The notes below the pieces were generated by a model. It made no database searches and had not been told where the DNA came from. It worked only from the letters and a program-made list of their open reading frames with translations. The translations under genes and the position numbers were made by a program. From positions 248,001 to 312,000 of the forward strand of contig JAEWZT010000002.1 in NCBI GenBank assembly GCA_023458375.1: 64,000 nucleotides of DNA, read 5' to 3'. The DNA is from Bacillota bacterium (lineage in GTDB: Bacteria; Bacillota; Clostridia; Christensenellales; CAG-314). This document shows, piece after piece, positions 16,415 through 24,823 of the stretch. Position 1 is the first letter of the stretch; each line of letters opens with the position of its first letter.

Positions 16415-18319
16415 TTGCGCAACACCATTATAGGCACTGCGGGACACGTTGACCACGGAAAAACGCAGCTTATCAAAGCTTTAACGGGCATTGAAACAGA
16501 CCGCCACAAAGAGGAAAAAGAGCGGGGCATAACCATTGAGCTGGGCTTTGCCTACCTGACGCTTCCAAACGGGCGGCGCTGCGGCATAATTGATGTGCCG
16601 GGGCACGAAAAGTTTATACGCAATATGCTTTCGGGCGCTGGAAGCGTTGATTTGGCGCTTTTAGTAGTCGCCGCCGACGAGGGCGTCATGCCCCAAACGC
16701 GCGAACATATTGACATACTTAATTTATTAAATATCAAGCAGGGAGTCATCGCATTGACAAAATGCGACCTTGTTGACCAAGAATGGGCAGAACTGGTCGC
16801 GCAAGACGTCAAGCAAGAAGTAAAAGACACCTTTTTGCAGGACGCGCCCATAATTTCCCTTTCGTCAAAAACGGGCTTTGGAATTGAGCGGTTAAAAAAC
16901 ACGCTTTTTGATATAATTATGAACGCCCCCGAGGGGGAGGATTTTTCCGACGCAAGGCTCCCCGTTGACAGGGTTTTTTCCGTTGAGGGCTTTGGCACCG
17001 TCGTAACGGGCACCTTAATTGAAGGCAGGATTTTCACGGGCGACGACTTGACCCTTTATCCGCAAATGCTGCCCGTCAAAGCGCGCAGCCTTCAAGTCCA
17101 CGGCAAAAAGGTGGAAAGCGTGCAAAAAAGCCAGCGCGCCGCGGTAAATTTATCGGGCGTAAAGGTTTCCGACGTAGAAAAAGGGGCGGTTTTGGCGGCA
17201 AAAAACTCTATGGAAAACTCGCTGCTTTTGGATGTTTTGCTTACCGCCGTAAAGGGCGCAAAGAGAAAGATAGAAAACAATTCGCGGCTGCATTTTTATC
17301 ACGGAGCAACGGATTTGCTGTGCCGCGCGGTGCTGCTTGACAAAGAGGAGCTTTGCGGCGGGCAAAGCTGCTACGCTCAGCTTCACCTAGAAAACCCCTT
17401 GGCGGCAAAGGCGGGCGACAGGTTTGTGGCGCGCTTTTATTCCCCCCTTGAAACGGTGGGCGGGGGCGTGATTTTGGACGCAAACCCCCAAAGGCGCAAG
17501 CGCGGCGACGAAAAAACACTAAAAATCTTTAAAGGCAAGGACGAGGGCAGTTTAAAGCAGCGTTTAAGCGCCTTTATTCTTGATAAAAGCGCCTTTTTGC
17601 CAAACGCTGGGGAGTTAAAAAGAAGGGTGTTTTCAAATTCGCCTTCGTTTGACCATGAGCTTGACGAATTAATTAAAGACGGGGAAATATTTTCTTTAAA
17701 AAACGCTTTAATCCATAAAGATTTTTTTGCGGCGACTGCCAATAACTGCGAAAAAATTTTACAAAGATACCACAAAGACAACCCCCTTTTAGAGGGAATG
17801 AGGCGCGACGAACTGAGGGCAAAGCTTATAACCGACGCGCCGCAGGGCGAACTTGACGCCTTAATCAATTTGCTTCAAGAAAAGGGTTTTGTAAATATTA
17901 TTGGCAATTTTGTTTTCGCAAGCGGTTTTAAGGCAAAGATGAGCCAAAGCCACCAAAGGTTAAGCGGCGAAATCTGCGATTTATTTTTGCGCGCGGGCTT
18001 TAACACGCCCTCCCTTGACGAAGTTGCCGCGCAATATGTTAAGGAACAGAAAACCTTTAAGCAAACCTTTGACGCGCTGATTGCGTCGGGGGTTTTAGTG
18101 GCTTTAACGCCGCAGATTTTTATTCACGCCGATTTTTATAACAAGGCTTTTGCCGCGTTTAGCGCCCTTGCGGCTCAAAAAGGCGAAGTTGCCTTAGGGG
18201 ATTTTCGCGACGCCATAGAAAGCTCTCGTAAATACGCCATGGCGATTTTAGAGTATTTTGACAAAAAGGGACTTACAAAAAAAGAAGGGGAAGGAAGAAG
18301 GCTGCTGCCTCAAAAATAA
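16415..18319 (+). CDS. selB: Selenocysteine-specific elongation factor SelB
   Basis: 634 residues, TTG start after TAAGGAG, which overlaps the selA stop. The N-terminal GTPase has G1 GHVDHGKT (10-17), the switch I region ERGITIELGF, G3 DVPGHE and G4 TKCD. EF-Tu-like domains II and III follow, then C-terminal winged helices (about 380-634) that read the SECIS hairpin downstream of UGA. It delivers Sec-tRNA to grdA and grdB messages in this operon region and to any other selenoprotein of the cell. Confidence 0.96.
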   Translation: MRNTIIGTAGHVDHGKTQLIKALTGIETDRHKEEKERGITIELGFAYLTLPNGRRCGIIDVPGHEKFIRNMLSGAGSVDLALLVVAADEGVMPQTREHIDILNLLNIKQGVIALTKCDLVDQEWAELVAQDVKQEVKDTFLQDAPIISLSSKTGFGIERLKNTLFDIIMNAPEGEDFSDARLPVDRVFSVEGFGTVVTGTLIEGRIFTGDDLTLYPQMLPVKARSLQVHGKKVESVQKSQRAAVNLSGVKVSDVEKGAVLAAKNSMENSLLLDVLLTAVKGAKRKIENNSRLHFYHGATDLLCRAVLLDKEELCGGQSCYAQLHLENPLAAKAGDRFVARFYSPLETVGGGVILDANPQRRKRGDEKTLKIFKGKDEGSLKQRLSAFILDKSAFLPNAGELKRRVFSNSPSFDHELDELIKDGEIFSLKNALIHKDFFAATANNCEKILQRYHKDNPLLEGMRRDELRAKLITDAPQGELDALINLLQEKGFVNIIGNFVFASGFKAKMSQSHQRLSGEICDLFLRAGFNTPSLDEVAAQYVKEQKTFKQTFDALIASGVLVALTPQIFIHADFYNKAFAAFSALAAQKGEVALGDFRDAIESSRKYAMAILEYFDKKGLTKKEGEGRRLLPQK

Positions 18320-18775
18320 AATCGAGGCAAACATGCCCGCAACCCGAAAAAAATATCGCGCTTATTTAAAAATTACGGCGGAAAAACCATATAACCGCGC
18401 CAAAGATAGCAAAACAAGCAACAATTGAGCGCGTAAGAAAAGGGCAAGAATTAAGATGGGCGGGAGGGGCGTAAAATGTTTTTTTAAAAACAAGCTTAGC
18501 AAAATGGCGCCGTAAGTTTGCAGGCGGGCAAGTTTATAAAAGTTTTAGCGGTCAAGCATTTAAGTAAAAGCAAACTTATAAAACTCTAAATAAAAACAAG
18601 CTTAGCAAGAATTAGAAAGGATTTGCTAAATAACAATAAGTTTTTAAAAAAAGATTACGGCAAAGTTGGTTTAAGGGCAAAGTTTTAAGGTAACAAGCAA
18701 AATAAGTTTGCGAGCAATTTTTTTAAAGAATCTTTCCTTAAAAAAACAGCACAAAAATTAAGAGCACGAAAATAA
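18320..18775. other. A-rich spacer between selB and selC
   Basis: 450 bases, strongly A-rich on the plus strand, with no gene. Short degenerate repeats of AACAAGCTTAGCAA occur near 18489 and 18596. No terminator is evident. Confidence 0.5.
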
Positions 18776-18804
18776 TTGAAGCTTTTTAAAACTTGTGTTA
18801 AAAT
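18776..18804 (+). promoter_or_regulatory. Promoter of selC
   Basis: TTGAAG at 18776-18781, a 17-base spacer, TAAAAT at 18799-18804. The predicted start is about 5 bases before the tRNA, so selC has its own promoter. Confidence 0.65.
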
Positions 18805-18815
18805 CATATTTGCTT

Positions 18816-18911
18816 GGGAGTAGAGGGGCGCTGGTGTGTCCTGCGGTCTTCAAAACCGTTGTGAGCGGACAAAACCGCTTTGGTGGGTTCGATTCCCACA
18901 TATTCCCGCCA
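18816..18911 (+). tRNA. selC: tRNA-Sec (TCA), selC
   Basis: A 96-base tRNA with encoded CCA. GGGAGTA pairs with TATTCCC and the discriminator is G. The anticodon loop TCTTCAA gives TCA, reading UGA. It has the extra-long variable arm (GTGAGCGGACAAAACCGCT region) and an extended acceptor/D-arm start typical of bacterial tRNA-Sec. Position after selA-selB confirms the assignment. Confidence 0.97.
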
Positions 18912-18942
18912 AAAAGCCGATACTGTGTCGGCTTTTATTTTT
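18912..18942 (+). terminator. Terminator of selC
   Basis: AAAAGCCGA pairs perfectly with TCGGCTTTT around a 7-base loop and is followed by ATTTTTG. Confidence 0.85.
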
Positions 18943-19008
18943 GCCTTTATAAAACTTTGAAGCGTTTCCTTAAAACCGTTGTAAATATAAACTTTTAAAT
19001 AAAATTAA

Positions 19009-19102
19009 AAGCCCTTTAATAAGGGCTTCATCGGGGCAATCTTGCTCTGCCTCACAATGCTCTAAGGGGGCTCTTGTGCAAACCACCCGCTAAGCGGGTG
19101 GT
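19009..19102 (-). mobile_element. Structured element resembling an IS200/IS605-type end
   Basis: Two hairpins bound about 94 bases: ACCACCCGC/GCGGGTGGT with loop TAA (19082-19102) and AAGCCCTT/AAGGGCTT with loop TAAT (19009-19028). On the minus strand the second is followed by TTAATTTT, so it could also end transcription of the zinc-ribbon genes. Short subterminal hairpins with a high-GC stem are typical of IS200/IS605 ends. No transposase frame is present. The mobile-element call is inference. Confidence 0.35.
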
Positions 19103-19212
19103 CTTAACGATTGATTTACTTGTATGATTTGTTTGACTTACTTGCTTAATTGGTCTGTTTAATTGTCTGATTTAGCTTATTGTTAAAACAAGCCGCGTTT
19201 TTAAAAACCGCG

Positions 19213-19656
19213 TCAGTCCTGTTTTGCGCCGCAATGCTTGCAGTATTGTGCGTCCGAGTCAATCTCTTTGCCGCAGCGGTGGCAGTATTTATAGTCCCTC
19301 AGTCCTTCTTTGATTGCGCGCGCCGTCTTTGTTACCGCGCCGCTGGCAATATCCGCCGTTGTGTTGGCTATATCGGTAAATTCTTCCTTATTTTCCCTTT
19401 GAATGTAACGGGCGCCGCTTGCCTGTAATTTTGATATTTCAGGCGTAAAGCCCGCCAACAAAAGCGCTACTGAAATTACACTTAAAAAACCGCCGGGAGC
19501 CAAAAGCGCGAAGTTGGGGGAAACTATGCCCATAAAATCGTCGCGAAATACGGTAACGCTTAAAATAATCAATAAAACGCCTAAACTGAGCGCCGCAAAG
19601 CCTAAAACTTTAAGCACTGTAAAATGCGCGGGTTTTTTATTATTGTTGTTATCCAT
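19213..19656 (-). CDS. Zinc-ribbon membrane protein, paralogue 1
   Basis: 147 residues. Two hydrophobic helices (about 15-35 and 45-70) are followed by a soluble helical linker and a C-terminal zinc ribbon, CHRCGK then CKHCG. Function unknown. Similar small proteins in Bacillota combine membrane helices with a zinc-ribbon tail. It shares layout and several blocks (GFAALSLGV, GGFLSVISVALLLAGF, DIANTTADIASGAV) with the upstream gene, so the pair arose by duplication. 28 bases separate them. Confidence 0.75.
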   Translation of the reverse strand: MDNNNNKKPAHFTVLKVLGFAALSLGVLLIILSVTVFRDDFMGIVSPNFALLAPGGFLSVISVALLLAGFTPEISKLQASGARYIQRENKEEFTDIANTTADIASGAVTKTARAIKEGLRDYKYCHRCGKEIDSDAQYCKHCGAKQD

Positions 19657-19684
19657 AAGCTCTTCCTTCTTTTGATTTTTTTAT

Positions 19685-20086
19685 TTATTGCCTTATGCCG
19701 CAGTCTTTGCAAAAAAGCGAGTCGCTTTCTATTTCTTTGCCGCAACGCCTGCAAGGTTTTGTTTTTTTAAGTCCCGTTTTTATTACGCGCACGGCTTTTT
19801 TTACCGCGCTGTTCGCCATGCCCGCGGCTGTATTTGCGATGTCGGCAAGTTCTTGCGCGCCGTTCTTTTGCGCGCCGTTATTTTTGCCTTTGGCGCTAAG
19901 CTTAAACTTATCGGGGAAAAACCCCGAAAGCAAAAGCGTTAAAGAAACTACCGCCAAAAACCCTCCCGCCGCAAGCGAGGGGAAATCGTGGTGCCTTGCC
20001 ATGAGCGCCAGCCCTACGCAAAATCCCGCAAAACCCAAAACTTTAAACACCGTAAGACGCGCAGGTTTTCCCTTATTATTTCCCAT
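19685..20086 (-). CDS. Zinc-ribbon membrane protein, paralogue 2
   Basis: 133 residues with the same plan as its downstream neighbour: short basic N-terminus, two membrane helices (GFAGFCVGLALMAR, then GGFLAVVSLTLLLSGF), a linker with ELADIANTAAGMANSAV and a C-terminal zinc ribbon CRRCGK, CKDCG. It lacks about ten residues between the helices relative to paralogue 1. Function unknown. The two genes form a likely two-gene unit with its own ribosome binding sites. Confidence 0.75.
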   Translation of the reverse strand: MGNNKGKPARLTVFKVLGFAGFCVGLALMARHHDFPSLAAGGFLAVVSLTLLLSGFFPDKFKLSAKGKNNGAQKNGAQELADIANTAAGMANSAVKKAVRVIKTGLKKTKPCRRCGKEIESDSLFCKDCGIRQ

Positions 20087-20162
20087 ATCGCCCCCCTAAT
20101 TATCTTTAATAAAAATTAAGAGAATATATGACAGGGGGAAGTCTTTAAGGCGCACAAAATTT

Positions 20163-20203
20163 TGTAAAATGCCGCCGAAGGTTTTAAAAAAAAGTCGGCG
20201 GCA
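20163..20203 (-). terminator. Terminator downstream of dut
   Basis: TGCCGCCGA at 20170-20178 pairs perfectly with TCGGCGGCA at 20195-20203. On the minus strand the stem is followed by TTTTAC. It ends the P-loop protein-pckG-dut unit. Confidence 0.65.
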
Positions 20204-20258
20204 AATACTATTTTGATTAGTTTTAAGCAATTAAGCAAGCGTTATACAGTATCGGTTT

Positions 20259-20723
20259 TTAATTTCCCGTGCTGCCGAAACCGCCCAAACGTTTATCTTT
20301 GGGTCTTTGCTCTTTTGCCTTATAAAACTTTAAAAAAACCGCCTGCGCGTATGCCTGACCTTTGTCTATCGTCAAAGGTTTGTCGCCGTTAATCAGGTGA
20401 ACAAGCAAGTGCCCCTCGTTTTTCGCGCCGTAATAGTCGCTGTCCACGACGCCTACGGTATTTGCAAGGCGCAGGTTATATTTTACGCCCAGCCCGCTTT
20501 TAGGCAGCACAAACATAACGAAGTTGCGCCTCATTTGGCAGCGCACGCCGCTTGCGACGGCTATTTGCTGGTGCGGCGCAAATACGTATAAATCGGCGGC
20601 AAAAAGGTCGTAGCCCGCCGACCCGTCGGTAGCCCGTTTAGGGAGCGATATATTTTGATAGTCAACTCCCCCGTCGGCGGCGAACTGCTTTTCGCTTACT
20701 TTTTTCCAAAGCGCGACGCTCAC
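20259..20723 (-). CDS. dut: dUTP diphosphatase (trimeric dUTPase)
   Basis: 154 residues, normal for trimeric dUTPases. Motif 1 is TDGSAGYDLFA, motif 2 is PKSGLG (usual form PRSGL), motif 3 is NTVGVVDSDYYG with the catalytic aspartate, motif 4 is GQAYAQAVF and motif 5 is RLGGFGSTG at the C-terminus. It hydrolyses dUTP to dUMP, protecting DNA from uracil and supplying thymidylate synthesis. Its start overlaps the pckG stop by 4 bases, an unusual partner for dut. Confidence 0.93.
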   Translation of the reverse strand: MSVALWKKVSEKQFAADGGVDYQNISLPKRATDGSAGYDLFAADLYVFAPHQQIAVASGVRCQMRRNFVMFVLPKSGLGVKYNLRLANTVGVVDSDYYGAKNEGHLLVHLINGDKPLTIDKGQAYAQAVFLKFYKAKEQRPKDKRLGGFGSTGN

Positions 20724-22462
20724 TTTTTTATTTTTTCCTCTAATCGTTCAAGTTGGTTTAGAAGCTGCTTGGGCACCTTTTTGCCGATAAACGCGTAAAA
20801 CTCCCTTATTTGGCGCGCTTCTTCCAACCATTTTTCCTTGTCGTAACCAAGCAGGGCATCCATATCTTCTTGCTTTAACGAAGTGCCTTTTGTATTGATT
20901 TCGCTCTTTTTGGGCAGCAGTCCTATGTCGCTTTGAAGCCCCTTTGCCTTATTTTCGCAGCGGTCTAAAATCCAGTCAAGGGCGCGGATATTATCGCCGA
21001 AGCCGGGCCACAGGAACTTACCGTCCTTTTTAATAAACCAGTTGACAAAATACATTTTCGGAGGACGCTTTAAGCCGCCCAAAACATCAAGCCAGTGCGC
21101 GAAATAATCGCCGATATGGTAGCCGAAGAAGGGGAGCATCGCAAAGGGGTCGCGACGCAAAACGCCCGTCTTGCCCGCCGCCGCCGCCGTAGTCTGGCTT
21201 GCCATAGCGCTTGCGAAAAACACGCCCTGCTCGTTGCTTTGCGCTTCTCTAATCAAAGGTACGGTGTCGTCGCGCCTGCCTCCGAATACAAAGGCGGAGA
21301 TTTTAACTCCCTTGGGGGAGTTGTAAGACTTTGATAAAGAGGGGCAGTTTAGTATGGGCGCCGTAAAGCGGCTGTTAGGGTGAGCCGCGTAGGGCATACC
21401 CTCTTTGTATTCTTCTCCCTGCCAGTCAAGCAGGTGAGGGGGTTTTTTGTCGGTCAGCCCTTCCCACCAGACGGTATTGTCGTCGGTGTTTAGCGCAACG
21501 TTTGTAAACAGGGAATTTTTTGAGCAGGAAAGCAGGGCGTTGAGGTTTGTTTTGTCGCTCGTGCCCGGCGCTACGCCGAAAAAGCCGTATTCGGGGTTGA
21601 CGGCGTAAAGGCAACCGTCCTCACCCTTTCTAAGCCACGCGATATCGTCGCCCACCGTTTCCACTTTATAGCCCTTGTCAATGTATTCTTGCGGGGGAAT
21701 AAGCATTGCGAGGTTGGTTTTTCCGCAGGCGGAGGGGAACGCCGCCGCAATGTATTTTGTTTCTTCGCCGGGGCGGGTAATACCCACTATAAGCATGTGC
21801 TCGGCAAGCCAGCCCTCTTGGCGCGCGAGGTTGCTCGCAATTCTTAAAGCAAAGCATTTTTTGCCCAAAAGAACGTTTCCGCCGTAACCGCTGTTAACCG
21901 TCCAAATGGTGTTGTCTTGGGGGAAGTGGCAAATATATCTTTTTTCTTCCGAAAGTTCCGCCTTGGTGTGTATGCCGCGCACGAAACTGTCGTCCATTTT
22001 TGCTAAAACATGGTTTCCCACCCTTGTCATAATGGTCATAGAAATTACCACGTAAATGCTGTCTGTAAGCTCAATGCCGAACTTTGCAAAGGGGGAAGAG
22101 GGGTCGCCCATAGAATAGGGCAGAACATACATTGTGCGCCCCTTCATGGCGTCTTTGGAAATTTCCGACAAAACCTTGTAGGCTTCTTTGGGCTCCATCC
22201 AGTGGTTTGTGGGACCTGCGTCTTCTTGCTTGTCGCAGCAAATAAAGGTGCGCCCCTCAACGCGCGCCACGTCGTTGCGCGCGCTTCTGTGCAAATAACA
22301 GCCGGGGTGTTTTTCCTTATTAAGGGGTAAAAACTCTCCCGTAGATAAAGCTTCCGCTTTAAGCGCTTCAAGCTGGGTTTCCTCGCCCGTAATCCAAACT
22401 ACTTTGTCGGGATTCATAAGTTCTTTGAAATCGTCAACGAACTTCTGTACACTTTTTAACAT
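20720..22462 (-). CDS. pckG: Phosphoenolpyruvate carboxykinase (GTP)
   Basis: 580 residues, the size of GTP-type PEPCK. Signature blocks: YVLPYSMGDPSSPFAKFGIE (114-133), the kinase-1a P-loop FPSACGKTN (242-250), and GDDIAWLRKGEDG with the metal-binding aspartates. It interconverts oxaloacetate and PEP with GTP/GDP. In an amino acid fermenter it can feed gluconeogenesis or fix CO2 toward oxaloacetate. Its start overlaps the upstream P-loop gene by 7 bases. Confidence 0.95.
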   Translation of the reverse strand: MLKSVQKFVDDFKELMNPDKVVWITGEETQLEALKAEALSTGEFLPLNKEKHPGCYLHRSARNDVARVEGRTFICCDKQEDAGPTNHWMEPKEAYKVLSEISKDAMKGRTMYVLPYSMGDPSSPFAKFGIELTDSIYVVISMTIMTRVGNHVLAKMDDSFVRGIHTKAELSEEKRYICHFPQDNTIWTVNSGYGGNVLLGKKCFALRIASNLARQEGWLAEHMLIVGITRPGEETKYIAAAFPSACGKTNLAMLIPPQEYIDKGYKVETVGDDIAWLRKGEDGCLYAVNPEYGFFGVAPGTSDKTNLNALLSCSKNSLFTNVALNTDDNTVWWEGLTDKKPPHLLDWQGEEYKEGMPYAAHPNSRFTAPILNCPSLSKSYNSPKGVKISAFVFGGRRDDTVPLIREAQSNEQGVFFASAMASQTTAAAAGKTGVLRRDPFAMLPFFGYHIGDYFAHWLDVLGGLKRPPKMYFVNWFIKKDGKFLWPGFGDNIRALDWILDRCENKAKGLQSDIGLLPKKSEINTKGTSLKQEDMDALLGYDKEKWLEEARQIREFYAFIGKKVPKQLLNQLERLEEKIKK

Positions 22463-22944
22463 AGTTGCTCCTTTATGTTATTAGCCGCTTCCGCCGCGGT
22501 TATATTGGTCGTAATTATTATGAAAGATTTTTTGCTCTTTTGCATTTGGTCCTTACGTTCCAACGCGCGCTTAACTTTGCTTAAATTGCCGCCGCTTGAT
22601 AAAATCCGATTTTTCAGAGTTTTTTCATCGGAGTCTAAAATAAATTCGCTTACTCTCGCCCCAAAAGGAAGTTTACTTTTGATTTGCTCTACAATCGCGT
22701 TTAAATGCATAACCCATTCAAAAACTACATACTTTTCTCCATAGAGCGCGTTAAGTTTTAGGGCTATGTTTTCTAAAACCTTCTCTTTTTGGCGCGCCGA
22801 AGGTTTTTCGTTCCAAATCCAACAGTCGTCACCGCATACCGCGGGGCAGTTAAGCTCCTTTGCCAAACAAGCCGCTACGGCGCTTTTACCCGTTTCCATA
22901 GCACCGCGTATAAAAATATAGTGAGTTTCCATAGTTTTTTGCAT
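22456..22944 (-). CDS. P-loop NTPase, kinase-like
   Basis: 162 residues with a Walker A motif GAMETGKS (14-21), an acidic motif GDDCW near residue 39 and a helical C-terminal part with paired arginines (RALERKDQ), giving the look of a small nucleoside or shikimate-kinase-like fold. Substrate unknown. It overlaps pckG and probably forms one transcription unit with pckG and dut. A nearby second start (MQKT or MET) leaves the N-terminus uncertain by four residues. Confidence 0.65.
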   Translation of the reverse strand: MQKTMETHYIFIRGAMETGKSAVAACLAKELNCPAVCGDDCWIWNEKPSARQKEKVLENIALKLNALYGEKYVVFEWVMHLNAIVEQIKSKLPFGARVSEFILDSDEKTLKNRILSSGGNLSKVKRALERKDQMQKSKKSFIIITTNITAAEAANNIKEQLC

Positions 22945-23133
22945 TTTCGCGCAAATAATATTTCTTTTTTGCCCTTTTAATAAGCGTTTAAAATCAAAGA
23001 AGACAAAGCCCCTTAAAGCTATTTTATTTGCGGGATTAAACGCCTTAGAGCTTATCCATTATATCAACTATCGGGAACAAATGCAAGGGAGAAAGCATAA
23101 AGTATAGTATTTCCGTAAAGGGGGCGAAAGGGG

Positions 23134-24027
23134 TTGTTAAAGTATGAAGATTTACTTGAAGAAATGGATAAATTTTCCGCCTACGGCTGCGAAACGGGAG
23201 TTGTGGGCGAAAGCGAACTGGGTCAGCGCATACCCTACGTCTTTTTGGGAAAGAACAAACAAAACGCCCTAATCGCGCAGGGCGCAATTCACGGCAGAGA
23301 GCATATAACGGCGCTGCTTGTAATTTGCATGGCTAAGCATTTGCTTAAAAACACCTCGCTGCCCCTTTTGGGCGGAATATATTTCATACCTATGGTAAAC
23401 CCCGACGGGGTAAGGCTGTGTCAGGAAGGGGTGGATTGGATTGCAAATAAAAAAATCCGCGAAGAGGTGCTAGCACTTAACAAAGAGGATTACGACTTTA
23501 CTTTTTGGAAAGCCAACGCTCGGGGCGTTGACTTAAACGTCAACTTTGACGCGGGGTGGGGAAGCGGAAAGCAAAACGTGTTTTTTGCGGGGGGCGAAAA
23601 CTTTGTGGGCAAAAAACCCGAAAGCGAAAGGGAGAGCCACGCCCTTGCCAACTTTACCCGCGCGGTAAAACCTTTATGCACCCTTTCTTACCACACTAAG
23701 GGGGAAGTAATATATTGGCGCTATAACCAAAGGGGGACAAAACTTTGGCAGCACTACCGCCTGGCAAAGGCGCTTTCGGAGCAGACGGGGTATGAACTGG
23801 TTGACAATATGGGAAGCGCGGGGGGCTACAAAGACTGGTGCATTTGCAAGCTTGACATACCTTCCTTTACCGTAGAAGTGGGCAGGGACGACATTGCCCA
23901 CCCCTATCCCTATTCGCGCATAAGAGAGCTTGCGGCGCTTCACGAGGACATTCCCCGCCGCCTTGTAAATACTCTTGTCAGGCAAAAAGAAAAGAGGGAC
24001 AAAAAACAACTCAAACAGTTTGATTGA
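23134..24027 (+). CDS. M14 family zinc carboxypeptidase
   Basis: 297 residues, TTG start. Zinc ligands are in HGREH (His53, Glu56), with the third histidine in LSYHTKGE. PMVNPDGV and NARGVDLNVNFD are the usual substrate-side blocks, and SFTVEVGRDD holds the likely catalytic glutamate. This matches gamma-D-glutamyl-meso-diaminopimelate-peptidase-like M14 proteins that trim cell wall peptides, but there is no signal peptide, so a cytoplasmic muropeptide recycling role is inferred. The ribosome binding site is weak (AAAGGGG). Confidence 0.85.
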   Translation: MLKYEDLLEEMDKFSAYGCETGVVGESELGQRIPYVFLGKNKQNALIAQGAIHGREHITALLVICMAKHLLKNTSLPLLGGIYFIPMVNPDGVRLCQEGVDWIANKKIREEVLALNKEDYDFTFWKANARGVDLNVNFDAGWGSGKQNVFFAGGENFVGKKPESERESHALANFTRAVKPLCTLSYHTKGEVIYWRYNQRGTKLWQHYRLAKALSEQTGYELVDNMGSAGGYKDWCICKLDIPSFTVEVGRDDIAHPYPYSRIRELAALHEDIPRRLVNTLVRQKEKRDKKQLKQFD

Positions 24028-24052
24028 CAAAAACGCGCCCTGATACTACAAT
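24024..24052 (+). promoter_or_regulatory. Strong promoter abutting the PHP gene
   Basis: TTGACA at 24024-24029, a 17-base spacer, TACAAT at 24047-24052. The predicted start, near 24059, is only about 3 bases before the ATG at 24062, so the message may be leaderless. Confidence 0.7.
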
Positions 24053-24061
24053 CTTAATGCT

Positions 24062-24820
24062 ATGATTAAGATTGATTTACACCTGCACACAAAACATTCG
24101 CCCGACGCAGACAAGCAGGGAGAAATGGAGCTTTACTGCGAGCAGGCGCTAAAAAGCGGAACGCAGATAATTTGTTTTACAGACCATGTTGACGTTTACG
24201 GAATTGGAAATACCCTTTCTTTTATAAACTTTTCAAACAGATACGGCGACTATTTGAAGGCGGCAAAGCAATACGAAGGCCGTCTTTTGGTGCTTTTGGG
24301 CTTAGAATACGCCGAACCCAACCACGACTTTGAGCTTTATAAAAAAATTACGGGGCAGTTTCCCTACGACTTTATTTTAGGCTCCGTCCACTACCCTACC
24401 GAAATGTTTTTTGCGCGAAAGTATTCCGCCGTCAAAATGGTGGAGGACCATTACGCGAAAACCATTGAAATGACAAAAGAGGGGGGCTTTGACAGCCTGG
24501 CGCATTTAGATTTTCCCAAAAAGTTTACTGACAAGTGGCAGGTTGACTTAGAAAAAACTGAAATTATTTTAAAAAATATTATCAAAAACGACATTTCTTT
24601 GGAAATCAACACCTCTACTTTAAGGCGCGGTCAAAGCGAATGCAGCCCCTCGCGCGACATTGTTGAGCTTTACGCTTCTTTGGGCGGAAAATACGTTACC
24701 GTAGGGAGCGACAGCCACAGCTTTGACACATTGGGCGACGGTTTTGAAAGTGCGGCGTCAACTCTGCCGCAGGGCGTAAAAATATGCTATTACAAAAACC
24801 GCAAAAGGGTGGTGCTGTAA
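24062..24820 (+). CDS. PHP-domain phosphoesterase, HisK-like
   Basis: 252 residues. The PHP metal-binding motifs are DLHLHTKHS (from residue 5), CFTDHVD (near 39), GLEYAE (near 80), HYPTEM and GSDSHSFD near the C-terminus. Fold and length match the histidinol-phosphate phosphatase (HisJ/HisK) branch, which cleaves histidinol phosphate in histidine synthesis, but no his genes are nearby, so another phosphomonoester is possible. No ribosome binding site is seen, and a near-consensus promoter almost touches the ATG. Confidence 0.85.
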   Translation: MIKIDLHLHTKHSPDADKQGEMELYCEQALKSGTQIICFTDHVDVYGIGNTLSFINFSNRYGDYLKAAKQYEGRLLVLLGLEYAEPNHDFELYKKITGQFPYDFILGSVHYPTEMFFARKYSAVKMVEDHYAKTIEMTKEGGFDSLAHLDFPKKFTDKWQVDLEKTEIILKNIIKNDISLEINTSTLRRGQSECSPSRDIVELYASLGGKYVTVGSDSHSFDTLGDGFESAASTLPQGVKICYYKNRKRVVL

Positions 24821-24823
24821 AAA

